Positions 36,201-48,432 of a stretch of 64,000 nucleotides of DNA are shown here, in pieces. The position numbers and the translations under genes are program-made. This DNA comes from Osmia lignaria lignaria (taxonomy: Eukaryota; Arthropoda; Insecta; Hymenoptera; Megachilidae): positions 1,302,001-1,366,000 of the forward strand of contig NW_027478161.1 of assembly GCF_051020975.1 (NCBI RefSeq), given 5' to 3'. Within the stretch, counting starts at the first letter, position 1. Every line of letters starts with the position of its first letter. Under the pieces are notes generated by a model. The model saw only the letters and a program-made list of their open reading frames with translations. It ran no database searches and was not told where the DNA came from.

Positions 36201-39200
36201 AGATTTATCTCAAGGGAAGGGGCCTGACGGACATATTTCGAGATATTTCTTCTTCTTGTTGTTCTTCTTCTGCACAGCTAAGCTGGAAGTGGCATTTGCG
36301 GCTCGCACTAGTGCAGAGTTATCTCAAAGAAAGGGGCCACGGTGTTTCTGTATCTCTATTATGTTGGTGCGGCTTCGGAACTTTTAAATATCTCGATATA
36401 TCTCGAAAACTACGCTTCTGATCAAAAAATATCATAGAACGTAAATTGTAGGAAACATTATTCTCTACAAAAAAGGTCTCTTAACATTTTGCCATAGCTC
36501 GGTTCGTTTCCGAGATATTTGCAGATTCATCTCAAGGGAAGGGGTCTGACGGACATATTTCGAGATATTTCTTCTTCTTGTTGTTCTTCTTCTGCACAGC
36601 TAAGCTCGAAGCGGCATTTGCAGCTCGCAATAGTGCAGAGTTATCTCAAAGAAAGAGGCCACGGTGTTTCTGTACCTCTATTATGTTGGTGCAGCTTCGG
36701 AACTTTTAAATATCTTGATATATCTCGAGAACTACGCATCTGATCAAAAAATATCATCGAACATAAAAAGTAGGAAACTTAATTCTCTACAAAAAAGGTC
36801 TCTTAACATTTTGCCATAGCTCGCTTTGTTTCCGAGATATTTGCAGATTTATCTCAAGGGAAGTGGCCTGACGGACATATTTCGAGATATTTCTTCTTCT
36901 TGTTGTTCTTCTTCTGCACAGCTAAGCTGGAAGTGGCATTTCCAGCTCGCAATAGTGCAGAGTTATCACAATGAAAGGGGCCACGGTGTTTCTGTATCTC
37001 TATTATGTTGGTGCGGCTTCGGAACTTTTAAATATCTTGATATATCTCGAGAACTACGCATCTGATCAAAAAATATCATAGAACATAAAAAGTAGGAAAC
37101 TTAGTTCTCTACAAAAAAGGTCTCTTAACATTTTGCCATAGCTCGCTTCGTTTCCGAGATATTTGCAGATTTATCTGAAGGGAAGGGGCCTAACGGACAT
37201 ATTTCGAGATATTTCTTCTTCTTGTTGTTCTTCTTCTGCACAGCTAAACTGGAAGTGGCATTTCCAGCTCGCAATAGTGCAGAGTTATCTCAAAGAAAGG
37301 GGCCACGGTGTTTCTGTATCTCTATTATGTTGGTGCGGCTTCGGAACTTTTAAATATCTTGATATATCTCGAGAACTACGCATCTGATCAAAAAATATCA
37401 TAGAACATAAAAAGTAGGAAACTTAATTCTCTACAAAAAAGGTCTCTTAACATTTTGCCATAGCTCGCTTCGTTTCCGAGATATTTGCAGATTTATCTCA
37501 AGGGAAGGGGCCTGACGGACATATTTCGAGATATTTCTTCTTCTTGTTGTTCTTCTTCTGCACAGCTGAGCTGGAAGTGGCATTTGCAGGTCGCAATAGT
37601 GCAGAGTTATCTCAAAGAAAGGGGCCACGGTGTTTCTGTATCTCTATTATGTTGGTGCGGCTTCGGAACTTTTAAATATCTCGATATATCTCGAAAACTA
37701 CGCTTCTGATCAAAAAATATCATAGAACATAAATTGTGGGAAACATAATTCTCTACAAAAAAGGTCTCTTAACATTTTGCCATAGCTCGCTTCGTTTCCG
37801 AGATATTTGCAGATTTATCTCAAGGGAAGGGGCCTGACGGACATATTTCGAGATATTTCTTCTTCTTGTTGTTCTTCTTCTGCACAGCTAAGCTGGAAGT
37901 GGCATTTGCGGCTCGCACTAGTGCAGAGTTATCTCAAAGAAAGGGGCCACGGTGTTTCTGTATCTCTATTATGTTGGTGCGGCTTCGGAACTTTTAAATA
38001 TCTCGATATATCTCGAAAACTACGCTTCTGATCAAAAAATATCATAGAACATAAATTGTAGGAAACATAATTCTCTACAAAAAACGTATCTTAACATTTT
38101 GCCATAGCTCGCTTCGTTTCCGAGATATTTGCAGATTCAGCTCAAAGGAACGGGCCTGACGGACATATTTCGAGATACTTCTTCTTCTTGTTGTTCTTCC
38201 TCTGCACAGCTAAGCTGGAAGTGGCATTTGCAGCTCGCAATAGTGCAGAGTTATCTCAAAGAAAGGGGCCACGGTGTTTCTGTATCTCTATTATGTTGGT
38301 GCGGCTTCGGCACTTTTAAATATCTTGATATATCTCGAGAACTACGCATCTGATCAAAAAATATCATAGAACATAAAAAGTAGGAAACTTAATTCTCTAC
38401 AAAAAAGGTCTCTTAACATTTTGCCATAGCTCGCTTCGTTTCCGAGATATTTGCAGATTTATCTCAAGGGAAGTGGCCTGACGGACATATTTCGAGATAT
38501 TTCTTCTTCTTGTTGTTCTTCTTCTGCACAGCTAAGCTGGAAGTGGCATTTGCAGCTCGCAATAGTGCAGAGTTATCCCAAAGAAAGGGGCCACGGTGTT
38601 TCTGTATCTCTATTATGTTGGTGAGGCTTCGGAACTTTTAAATATCTTGATATATCTCGAGAACTACGCATCTGATCAAAAAATATCATACTACATAAAA
38701 AGTAGGAAACTTAATTCTCTACAAGAAAGGTCTCTAAACATTTTGCCATAGCTCGCTTCGTTTCCGAGATATTTGCAGATTTATCTCAAGGGAAGGGGCC
38801 TGACGGACATATTTCGAGATATTTCTTCTTCTTGTTGTTCTTCTTCTGCACAGCTAAGCTGGAAGTGGCATTTGCAGCTCGCAATAGTGCAGAGTTATCA
38901 CAATGAAAGGGGCCACGGTGTTTCTGTATCTCTATTATGTTGGTGCGGCTTCGGAACTTTTAAATATCTTGATATATCTCGAGAACTACGCATCTGATCA
39001 AAAAATATCATAGAACATAAAAAGTAGGAAACTTAGTTCTCTACAAAAAAGGTCTCTTAACATTTTGCCATAGCTCGCTTCGTTTCCGAGATATTTGCAG
39101 ATTTATCTGAAGGGAAGGGGCCTAACGGACATATTTCGAGATATTTCTTCTTCTTGTTGTTCTTCTTCTGCACAGCTAAACTGGAAGTGGCATTTCCAGC

Positions 39201-41348
39201 TCGCAATAGTGCAGAGTTATCTCAAAGAAAGGGGCCACGGTGTTTCTGTATCTCTATTATGTTGGTGCGGCTTCGGAACTTTTAAATATCTTGATATATC
39301 TCGAGAACTACGCATCTGATCAAAAAATATCATAGAACATAAAAAGTAGGAAACTTAATTCTCTACAAAAAAGGTCTCTTAACATTTTGCCATAGCTCGC
39401 TTCGTTTCCGAGATATTTGCAGATTTATCTCAAGGGAAGGGGCCTGACGGACATATTTCGAGATATTTCTTCTTCTTGTTGTTCTTCTTCTGCACAGCTG
39501 AGCTGGAAGTGGCATTTGCAGGTCGCAATAGTGCAGAGTTATCTCAAAGAAAGGGGCCACGGTGTTTCTGTATCTCTATTATGTTGGTGCGGCTTCGGAA
39601 CTTTTAAATATCTCGATATATCTCGAAAACTACGCTTCTGATCAAAAAATATCATAGAACATAAATTGTAGGAAACATAATTCTCTACAAAAAAGGTCTC
39701 TTAACATTTTGCCATAGCTCGCTTCGTTTCCGAGATATTTGCAGATTTATCTCAAGGGAAGGGGCCTGACGGACATATTTCGAGATATTTCTTCTTCTTG
39801 TTGTTCTTCTTCTGCACAGCTAAGCTGGAAGTGGCATTTGCGGCTCGCACTAGTGCAGAGTTATCTCAAAGAAAGGGGCCACGGTGTTTCTGTATCTCTA
39901 TTATGTTGGTGCGGCTTCGGAACTTTTAAATATCTCGATATATCTCGAAAACTACGCTTCTGATCAAAAAATATCATAGAACGTAAATTGTAGGAAACAT
40001 TATTCTCTACAAAAAAGGTCTCTTAACATTTTGCCATAGCTCGGTTCGTTTCCGAGATATTTGCAGATTCATCTCAAGGGAAGGGGTCTGACGGACATAT
40101 TTCGAGATATTTCTTCTTCTTGTTGTTCTTCTTCTGCACAGCTAAGCTCGAAGCGGCATTTGCAGCTCGCAATAGTGCAGAGTTATCTCAAAGAAAGAGG
40201 CCACGGTGTTTCTGTACCTCTATTATGTTGGTGCAGCTTCGGAACTTTTAAATATCTTGATATATCTCGAGAACTACGCATCTGATCAAAAAATATCATC
40301 GAACATAAAAAGTAGGAAACTTAATTCTCTACAAAAAAGGTCTCTTAACATTTTGCCATAGCTCGCTTTGTTTCCGAGATATTTGCAGATTTATCTCAAG
40401 GGAAGTGGCCTGACGGACATATTTCGAGATATTTCTTCTTCTTGTTGTTCTTCTTCTGCACAGCTAAGCTGGAAGTGGCATTTCCAGCTCGCAATAGTGC
40501 AGAGTTATCACAATGAAAGGGGCCACGGTGTTTCTGTATCTCTATTATGTTGGTGCGGCTTCGGAACTTTTAAATATCTTGATATATCTCGAGAACTACG
40601 CATCTGATCAAAAAATATCATAGAACATAAAAAGTAGGAAACTTAGTTCTCTACAAAAAAGGTCTCTTAACATTTTGCCATAGCTCGCTTCGTTTCCGAG
40701 ATATTTGCAGATTTATCTGAAGGGAAGGGGCCTAACGGACATATTTCGAGATATTTCTTCTTCTTGTTGTTCTTCTTCTGCACAGCTAAACTGGAAGTGG
40801 CATTTCCAGCTCGCAATAGTGCAGAGTTATCTCAAAGAAAGGGGCCACGGTGTTTCTGTATCTCTATTATGTTGGTGCGGCTTCGGAACTTTTAAATATC
40901 TTGATATATCTCGAGAACTACGCATCTGATCAAAAAATATCATAGAACATAAAAAGTAGGAAACTTAATTCTCTACAAAAAAGGTCTCTTAACATTTTGC
41001 CATAGCTCGCTTCGTTTCCGAGATATTTGCAGATTTATCTCAAGGGAAGGGGCCTGACGGACATATTTCGAGATATTTCTTCTTCTTGTTGTTCTTCTTC
41101 TGCACAGCTGAGCTGGAAGTGGCATTTGCAGGTCGCAATAGTGCAGAGTTATCTCAAAGAAAGGGGCCACGGTGTTTCTGTATCTCTATTATGTTGGTGC
41201 GGCTTCGGAACTTTTAAATATCTCGATATATCTCGAAAACTACGCTTCTGATCAAAAAATATCATAGAACATAAAAAGTAGGAAACTTAATTCTCTACAA
41301 AAAAGGTCTCTTAACATTTTGCCATAGCTCGCTTCGTTTCCGAGATAT
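32655..41348 (+). repeat. Modular HOR built on G-F'-A-B-C
   Basis: The five-monomer module G-F'-A-B-C starts at 32655, 34265, 36519 and 40061; in the last copy C is at 41349. Extra monomers differ between modules: none after the first, D-C after the second, D-I*-J'-A-B-C after the third, where I* is the 31367-type unit with GGTGAGGC (here at 38451). Module starts are therefore 5, 7 and 11 monomers apart. Consistent markers are GCTCGGTTCG before G, CATCGAACAT after G, TCACAATG in F', and CTTAGTTCTC after F'. B units at 35231 and 37485 share the AAATTGTGGG tail; CTCAATGGAAGG is private to 35231. Confidence 0.85.
38451..39094 (+). repeat. I* monomer and adjacent J/F' chimeric monomer
   Basis: The unit at 38451 shares TATCCCAAAG and the rare GGTGAGGC with the unit at 31367, 22 monomers away. 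The next unit, 38773, starts like J (plain GCAGCTCGCAATAG) but continues with TATCACAATG and CTTAGTTCTC, the F' second half. This marks an exchange between a J and an F' monomer inside the shared TCGCAATAGTGCAG stretch. Confidence 0.8.
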
Positions 41349-41499
41349 TTGCAGATTTATCTCAAGGGAAGGGGCCTGACGGACATATTTCGAGATATTT
41401 CTTCTTCTTGTTGTTCTTCTTCTGCACAGCTAAGCTGGAAGTGGCATTTGCGGCTCGCACTAGTGCAGAGTTATCTCAAAGAAAGGGGCCACGGTGTTT

Positions 41500-43290
41500 C
41501 TGTATCTCTATTATGTTGGTGCGGCTTCGGAACTTTTAAATATCTCGATATATCTCGAAAACTACGCTTCTGATCAAAAAATATCATAGAACATAAATTG
41601 TAGGAAACATAATTCTCTACAAAAAACGTATCTTAACATTTTGCCATAGCTCGCTTCGTTTCCGAGATATTTGCAGATTCAGCTCAAAGGAACGGGCCTG
41701 ACGGACATATTTCGAGATACTTCTTCTTCTTGTTGTTCTTCCTCTGCACAGCTAAGCTGGAAGTGGCATTTGCAGCTCGCAATAGTGCAGAGTTATCTCA
41801 AAGAAAGGGGCCACGGTGTTTCTGTATCTCTATTATGTTGGTGCGGCTTCGGAACTTTTAAATATCTCGATATATCTCGAAAACTACGCTTCTGATCAAA
41901 AAATATCATAGAACATAAATTGTAGGAAACATAATTCTCTACAAAAAAGGTCTCTTAACATTTTGCCATAGCTCGCTTGGTTTCCGAGATATTTGCCGAT
42001 ATATCTCAAGGGAAGGGGCCTGACGGACATATTTCGAGATATTTCTTCTTCTTGTTGTTCTTCTTCTGCACAGCTAAGCTGGAAGTGGCATTTACAGCTC
42101 GCAATAGTGCAGAGTTATCTCAAAGAAAGGGGCCACGGTGTTTCTGTATCTCTATTATGTTGGTGCGGCTTCGGAACTTTTAAATATCTTGATATATCTC
42201 GAGAACTACGCATCTGATCAAAAAATATCATCGAACATAAAAAGTAGGAAACTTAATTCTCTACAAAAAAGGTCTCTTAACATTTTGCCATAGCTCGCTT
42301 CGTTTCCGAGATATTTGCAGATTTATCTCAAGGGAAGTGGCCTGACGGACATATTTCGAGATATTTCTTCTTCTTGTTGTTCTTCTTCTGCACAGCTAAG
42401 CTGGAAGTGGCATTTCCAGCTCGCAATAGTGCAGAGTTATCTCAATGAAAGGGGCCACGGTGTTTCTGTATCTCTATTATGTTGGTGCGGCTTCGGAACT
42501 TTTAAATATCTTGATATATCTCGAGAACTACGCATCTGATCAAAAAATATCATAGAACATAAAAAGTAGGAAACTTAATTCTCTACAAAAAAGGTCTCTT
42601 TACGTTTTGCCATAGCTCGCTTCGTTTCCGAGATATTTGCATATTTATCTCAAGGGAAGGGGCCTGACGGACATATTTCGAGATATTTCTTCTTCTTGTT
42701 GTTCTTCTTCTGCACAGCTAAGCTGGAAGTGGCATTTGCGGCTCTCACTAGTGCAGAGTTATCTCAAAGAAAGGGGCCACGGTGTTTCTGTATCTCTATT
42801 ATGTTGGTGCGGCTTCGGAACTTTTAAATATCTTGATATATGTCGAGAACTACATATCTGATCAAAAAATATCATAGAACCTGAAAAGTAGGAAACTTAA
42901 TTCTCTACAAAAAAGGTCTCTTAACATTTTGCCATAGCTCGCTTCGTTTCCGAGATATTTGCAGATTTATCTGAAGGGAAGGGGCCTAACGGACATATTT
43001 CGAGATATTTCTTCTTCTTGTTGTTCTTCTTCTGCACAGCTAAACTGGAAGTGGCATTTCCAGCTCGCAATAGTGCAGAGTTATCTCAAAGAAAGGGGCC
43101 ACGGTGTTTCTGTATCTCTATTATGTTGGTGCGGCTTCGGAACTTTTAAATATCTTGATATATCTCGAGAACTACGCATCTGATCAAAAAATATCATAGA
43201 ACATAAAAAGTAGGAAACTTAATTCTCTACAAAAAAGGTCTCTTAACATTTTGCCATAGCTCGCTTCGTTTCCGAGATATTTGCAGATTT
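41500..43290 (+). repeat. Long-range duplication D-E-F-H-A, copy 2
   Basis: Counterpart of 25400-27190 at 50 monomers distance. Private changes here are CTCTTTACGTTTTGCC (about 42596) and ATATGTCGAGAAC (about 42840). The left neighbour is a C unit, whereas copy 1 has B at the left edge; C-D order does occur at 27503/27825. On the right an A-type unit follows instead of B. Confidence 0.85.
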
Positions 43291-44890
43291 ATCTGAAGGG
43301 AAGGGGCCTAACGGACATATTTCGAGATATTTCTTCTTCTTGTTGTTCTTCTTCTGCACAGCTAAACTGGAAGTGGCATTTCCAGCTCGCAATAGTGCCG
43401 AGTTATCTCAAAGAAAGGGGCCACGGTGTTTCTGTATCTCTATTATGTTGGTGCGGCTTCGGAACTTTTAAATATCTTGATATATCTCGAGAACTACGCA
43501 TCTGATCAAAAAATATCATAGAACATAAAAAGTAGGAAACTTAATTCTCTACAAAAAAGGTCTCTTAACATTTTGCCATAGCTCGCTTCGTTTCCGAGAT
43601 ATTTGCAGATTTATCTCAAGGGAAGGGGCCTGACGGACATATTTCGAGATATTTCTTCTTCTTGTTATTCTTCTTCTGCACAGCTGAGCTGGAAGTGGCA
43701 TTTGCAGGTCGCAATAGTGCAGAGTTATCTCAAAGAAAGGGGCCACGGTGTTTCTGTATCTCTATTATGTTGGTGCGGCTTCGGAACTTTTAAATATCTT
43801 GATATATCTCGAGAACTACGCATCTGATCAAAAAATATCATAGAACCTGAAAAGTAGGAAACTTAATTCTCTACAAAAAAGGTCTCTTAACATTTTGCCA
43901 TAGCTCGCTTCGTTTCCGAGATATTTGCAGATTTATCTGAAGGGAAGGGGCCTAACGGACATATTTCGAGATATTTCTTCTTCTTGTTGTTCTTCTTCTG
44001 CACAGCTAAACTGGAAGTGGCATTTCCAGCTCGCAATAGTGCCGAGTTATCTCAAAGAAAGGGGCCACGGTGTTTCTGTATCTCTATTATGTTGGTGCGG
44101 CTTCGGAACTTTTAAATATCTTGATATATCTCGAGAACTACGCATCTGATCAAAAAATATCATAGAACATAAAAAGTAGGAAACTTAATTCTCTACAAAA
44201 AAGGTCTCTTAACATTTTGCCATAGCTCGCTTCGTTTCCGAGATATTTGCAGATTTATCTCAAGGGAAGGGGCCTGACGGACATATTTCGAGATATTTCT
44301 TCTTCTTGTTATTCTTCTTCTGCACAGCTGAGCTGGAAGTGGCATTTGCAGGTCGCAATAGTGCAGAGTTATCTCAAAGAAAGGGGCCACGGTGTTTCTG
44401 TATCTCTATTATGTTGGTGCGGCTTCGGAACTTTTAAATATCTTGATATATCTCGAGAACTACGCATCTGATCAAAAAATATCATAGAACCTGAAAAGTA
44501 GGAAACTTAATTCTCTACAAAAAAGGTCTCTTAACATTTTGCCATAGCTCGCTTCGTTTCCGAGATATTTGCAGATTTATCTGAAGGGAAGGGGCCTAAC
44601 GGACATATTTCGAGATATTTCTTCTTCTTGTTGTTCTTCTTCTGCACAGCTAAACTGGAAGTGGCATTTCCAGCTCGCAATAGTGCCGAGTTATCTCAAA
44701 GAAAGGGGCCACGGTGTTTCTGTATCTCTATTATGTTGGTGCGGCTTCGGAACTTTTAAATATCTTGATATATCTCGAGAACTACGCATCTGATCAAAAA
44801 ATATCATAGAACATAAAAAGTAGGAAACTTAATTCTCTACAAAAAAGGTCTCTTAACATTTTGCCATAGCTCGCTTCGTTTCCGAGATAT
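43281..44890 (+). repeat. Dimeric HOR A'-B (644 bp), 2.5 copies
   Basis: Units alternate at 43281 (A'), 43603 (B), 43925 (A'), 44247 (B), 44569 (A'). A' is an A-type unit with the private AGTGCCGAG. Both B units have TTGTTATTC and, unusually for B, the E tail with GAACCTGAAAAG. Near identity of the copies suggests very recent expansion. The following B at 44891 is of the ordinary kind. Confidence 0.85.
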
Positions 44891-47788
44891 TTGCAGATTT
44901 ATCTCAAGGGAAGGGGCCTGACGGACATATTTCGAGATATTTCTTCTTCTTGTTGTTCTTCTTCTGCACAGCTGAGCTGGAAGTGGCATTTGCAGGTCGC
45001 AATAGTGCAGAGTTATCTCAAAGAAAGGGGCCACGGTGTTTCTGTATCTCTATTATGTTGGTGCGGCTTCGGAACTTTTAAATATCTCGATATATCTCGA
45101 AAACTACGCTTCTGATCAAAAAATATCATAGAACATAAATTGTAGGAAACATAATTCTCTACAAAAAAGGTCTCTTAACATTTTGCCATAGCTCGCTTCG
45201 TTTCCGAGATATTTGCAGATTTATCTCAAGGGAAGGGGCCTGACGGACATATTTCGAGATATTTCTTCTTCTTGTTGTTCTTCTTCTGCACAGCTAAGCT
45301 GGAAGTGGCATTTGCGGCTCGCACTAGTGCAGAGTTATCTCAAAGAAAGGGGCCACGGTGTTTCTGTATCTCTATTATGTTGGTGCGGCTTCGGAACTTT
45401 TAAATATCTTGATATATCTCGAGAACTACGCATCTGATCAAAAAATATCATAGAACATAAAAAGTAGGAAACTTAATTCTCTACAAAAAAGGTCTCTTAA
45501 CATTTTGCCATAGCTCGCTTCGTTTCCGAGATATTTGCAGATTTATCTCAAGGGAAGGGGCCTGACGGACATATTTCGAGATATTTCTTCTTCTTGTTGT
45601 TCTTCTTCTGCACAGCTAAGCTGGAAGTGGCATTTACAGCTCGCAATAGTGCAGAGTTATCTCAAAGAAAGGGGCCACGGTGTTTCTGTATCTCTATTAT
45701 GTTGGTGCGGCTTCGGAACTTTTAAATATCTTGATATATCTCGAGAACTACGCATCTGATCAAAAAATATCATAGAACCTGAAAAGTAGGAAACTTAATT
45801 CTCTACAAAAAAGGTCTCTTAACATTTTGCCATAGCTCGCTTCGTTTCCGAGATATTTGCAGATTTATCTGAAGGGAAGGGGCCTAACGGACATATTTCG
45901 AGATATTTCTTCTTCTTGTTGTTCTTCTTCTGCACAGCTAAACTGGAAGTGGCATTTCCAGCTCGCAATAGTGCAGAGTTATCTCAAAGAAAGGGGCCAC
46001 GGTGTTTCTGTATCTCTATTATGTTGGTGCGGCTTCGGAACTTTTAAATATCTTGATATATCTCGAGAACTACGCATCTGATCAAAAAATATCATAGAAC
46101 CTGAAAAGTAGGAAACTTAATTCTCTACAAAAAAGGTCTCTTAACATTTTGCCATAGCTCGCTTCGTTTCCGAGATATTTGCAGATTTATCTGAAGGGAA
46201 GGGGCCTAACGGACATATTTCGAGATATTTCTTCTTCTTGTTGTTCTTCTTCTGCACAGCTAAACTGGAAGTGGCATTTCCAGCTCGCAATAGTGCCGAG
46301 TTATCTCAAAGAAAGGGGCCACGGTGTTTCTGTATCTCTATTATGTTGGTGCGGCTTCGGAACTTTTAAATATCTTGATATATCTCGAGAACTACGCATC
46401 TGATCAAAAAATATCATAGAACATAAAAAGTAGGAAACTTAATTCTCTACAAAAAAGGTCTCTTAACATTTTGCCATAGCTCGCTTCGTTTCCGAGATAT
46501 TTGCAGATTTATCTCAAGGGAAGGGGCCTGACGGACATATTTCGAGATATTTCTTCTTCTTGTTGTTCTTCTTCTGCACAGCTGAGCTGGAAGTGGCATT
46601 TGCAGGTCGCAATAGTGCAGAGTTATCTCAAAGAAAGGGGCCACGGTGTTTCTGTATCTCTATTATGTTGGTGCGGCTTCGGAACTTTTAAATATCTCGA
46701 TATATCTCGAAAACTACGCTTCTGATCAAAAAATATCATAGAACATAAATTGTAGGAAACATAATTCTCTACAAAAAAGGTCTCTTAACATTTTGCCATA
46801 GCTCGCTTCGTTTCCGAGATATTTGCAGATTTATCTCAAGGGAAGGGGCCTGACGGACATATTTCGAGATATTTCTTCTTCTTGTTGTTCTTCTTCTGCA
46901 CAGCTAAGCTGGAAGTGGCATTTGCGGCTCGCACTAGTGCAGAGTTATCTCAAAGAAAGGGGCCACGGTGTTTCTGTATCTCTATTATGTTGGTGCGGCT
47001 TCGGAACTTTTAAATATCTTGATATATCTCGAGAACTACGCATCTGATCAAAAAATATCATAGAACATAAAAAGTAGGAAACTTAATTCTCTACAAAAAA
47101 GGTCTCTTAACATTTTGCCATAGCTCGCTTCGTTTCCGAGATATTTGCAGATTTATCTCAAGGGAAGGGGCCTGACGGACATATTTCGAGATATTTCTTC
47201 TTCTTGTTGTTCTTCTTCTGCACAGCTAAGCTGGAAGTGGCATTTACAGCTCGCAATAGTGCAGAGTTATCTCAAAGAAAGGGGCCACGGTGTTTCTGTA
47301 TCTCTATTATGTTGGTGCGGCTTCGGAACTTTTAAATATCTTGATATATCTCGAGAACTACGCATCTGATCAAAAAATATCATAGAACCTGAAAAGTAGG
47401 AAACTTAATTCTCTACAAAAAAGGTCTCTTAACATTTTGCCATAGCTCGCTTCGTTTCCGAGATATTTGCAGATTTATCTGAAGGGAAGGGGCCTAACGG
47501 ACATATTTCGAGATATTTCTTCTTCTTGTTGTTCTTCTTCTGCACAGCTAAACTGGAAGTGGCATTTCCAGCTCGCAATAGTGCAGAGTTATCTCAAAGA
47601 AAGGGGCCACGGTGTTTCTGTATCTCTATTATGTTGGTGCGGCTTCGGAACTTTTAAATATCTTGATATATCTCGAGAACTACGCATCTGATCAAAAAAT
47701 ATCATAGAACATATAAAGTAGGAAACTTAATTCTCTACAAAAAAGGTCTCTTAACATTTTGCCATAGCTCGCTTCGTTTCCGAGATAT
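44569..47788 (+). repeat. 5-monomer HOR A'-B-C-R-A, two copies
   Basis: Units 44569-46178 repeat at 46179-47788, offset 1610 bp. A' keeps AGTGCCGAG, C has an E tail instead of its usual K tail, and R has TTACAGC. The last A differs in its tail: GAACCTGAAAAG in copy 1, GAACATATAAAG (private) in copy 2. The first A' overlaps the end of the dimer block, showing that the 5-mer was formed from material already amplified as a dimer. Confidence 0.85.
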
Positions 47789-48432
47789 TTGCAGATTTAT
47801 CTCAAGGGAAGGGGCCTGACGGACATATTTCGAGATATTTCTTCTTCTTGTTGTTCTTCTTCTGCACAGCTGAGCTGGAAGTGGCATTTGCAGGTCGCAA
47901 TAGTGCAGAGTTATCTCAAAGAAAGGGGCCACGGTGTTTCTGTATCTCTATTATGTTGGTGCGGCTTCGGAACTTTTAAATATCTCGATATATCTCGAAA
48001 ACTACGCTTCTGATCAAAAAATATCATAGAACATAAATTGTAGGAAACATAATTCTCTACAAAAGAGGTCTCTTAACATTTTGCCATAGCTCGCTTCGTT
48101 TCCGAGATATTTGCAGATTTATCTCAAGGGAAGGGGCCTGACGGACATATTTCGAGATATTTCTTCTTCTTGTTGTTCTTCTTCTGCACAGCTGAGCTGG
48201 AAGTGGCATTTACAGCTCGCAATAGTGCAGAGTTATCTCAAAGAAAGGGGCCACGGTGTTTCTGTATCTCTATTATGTTGGTGCGGCTTCGGAACTTTTA
48301 AATATCTCGATATATCTCGAAAACTACGCTTCTGATCAAAAAATATCATAGAACATAAATTGTAGGAAACATAATTCTCTACAAAAAACGTATCTTAACA
48401 TTTTGCCATAGCTCGCTTCGTTTCCGAGATAT
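47789..48432 (+). repeat. B and hybrid B/R monomers before the 9-mer
   Basis: The unit at 47789 is a normal B, with private ACAAAAGAGG after it. The unit at 48111 has GCTGAGCTGG from B but TTACAGCTCGC from R, and a K tail, so it is a mosaic. It leads into the D unit that opens the first 9-mer. Confidence 0.75.
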
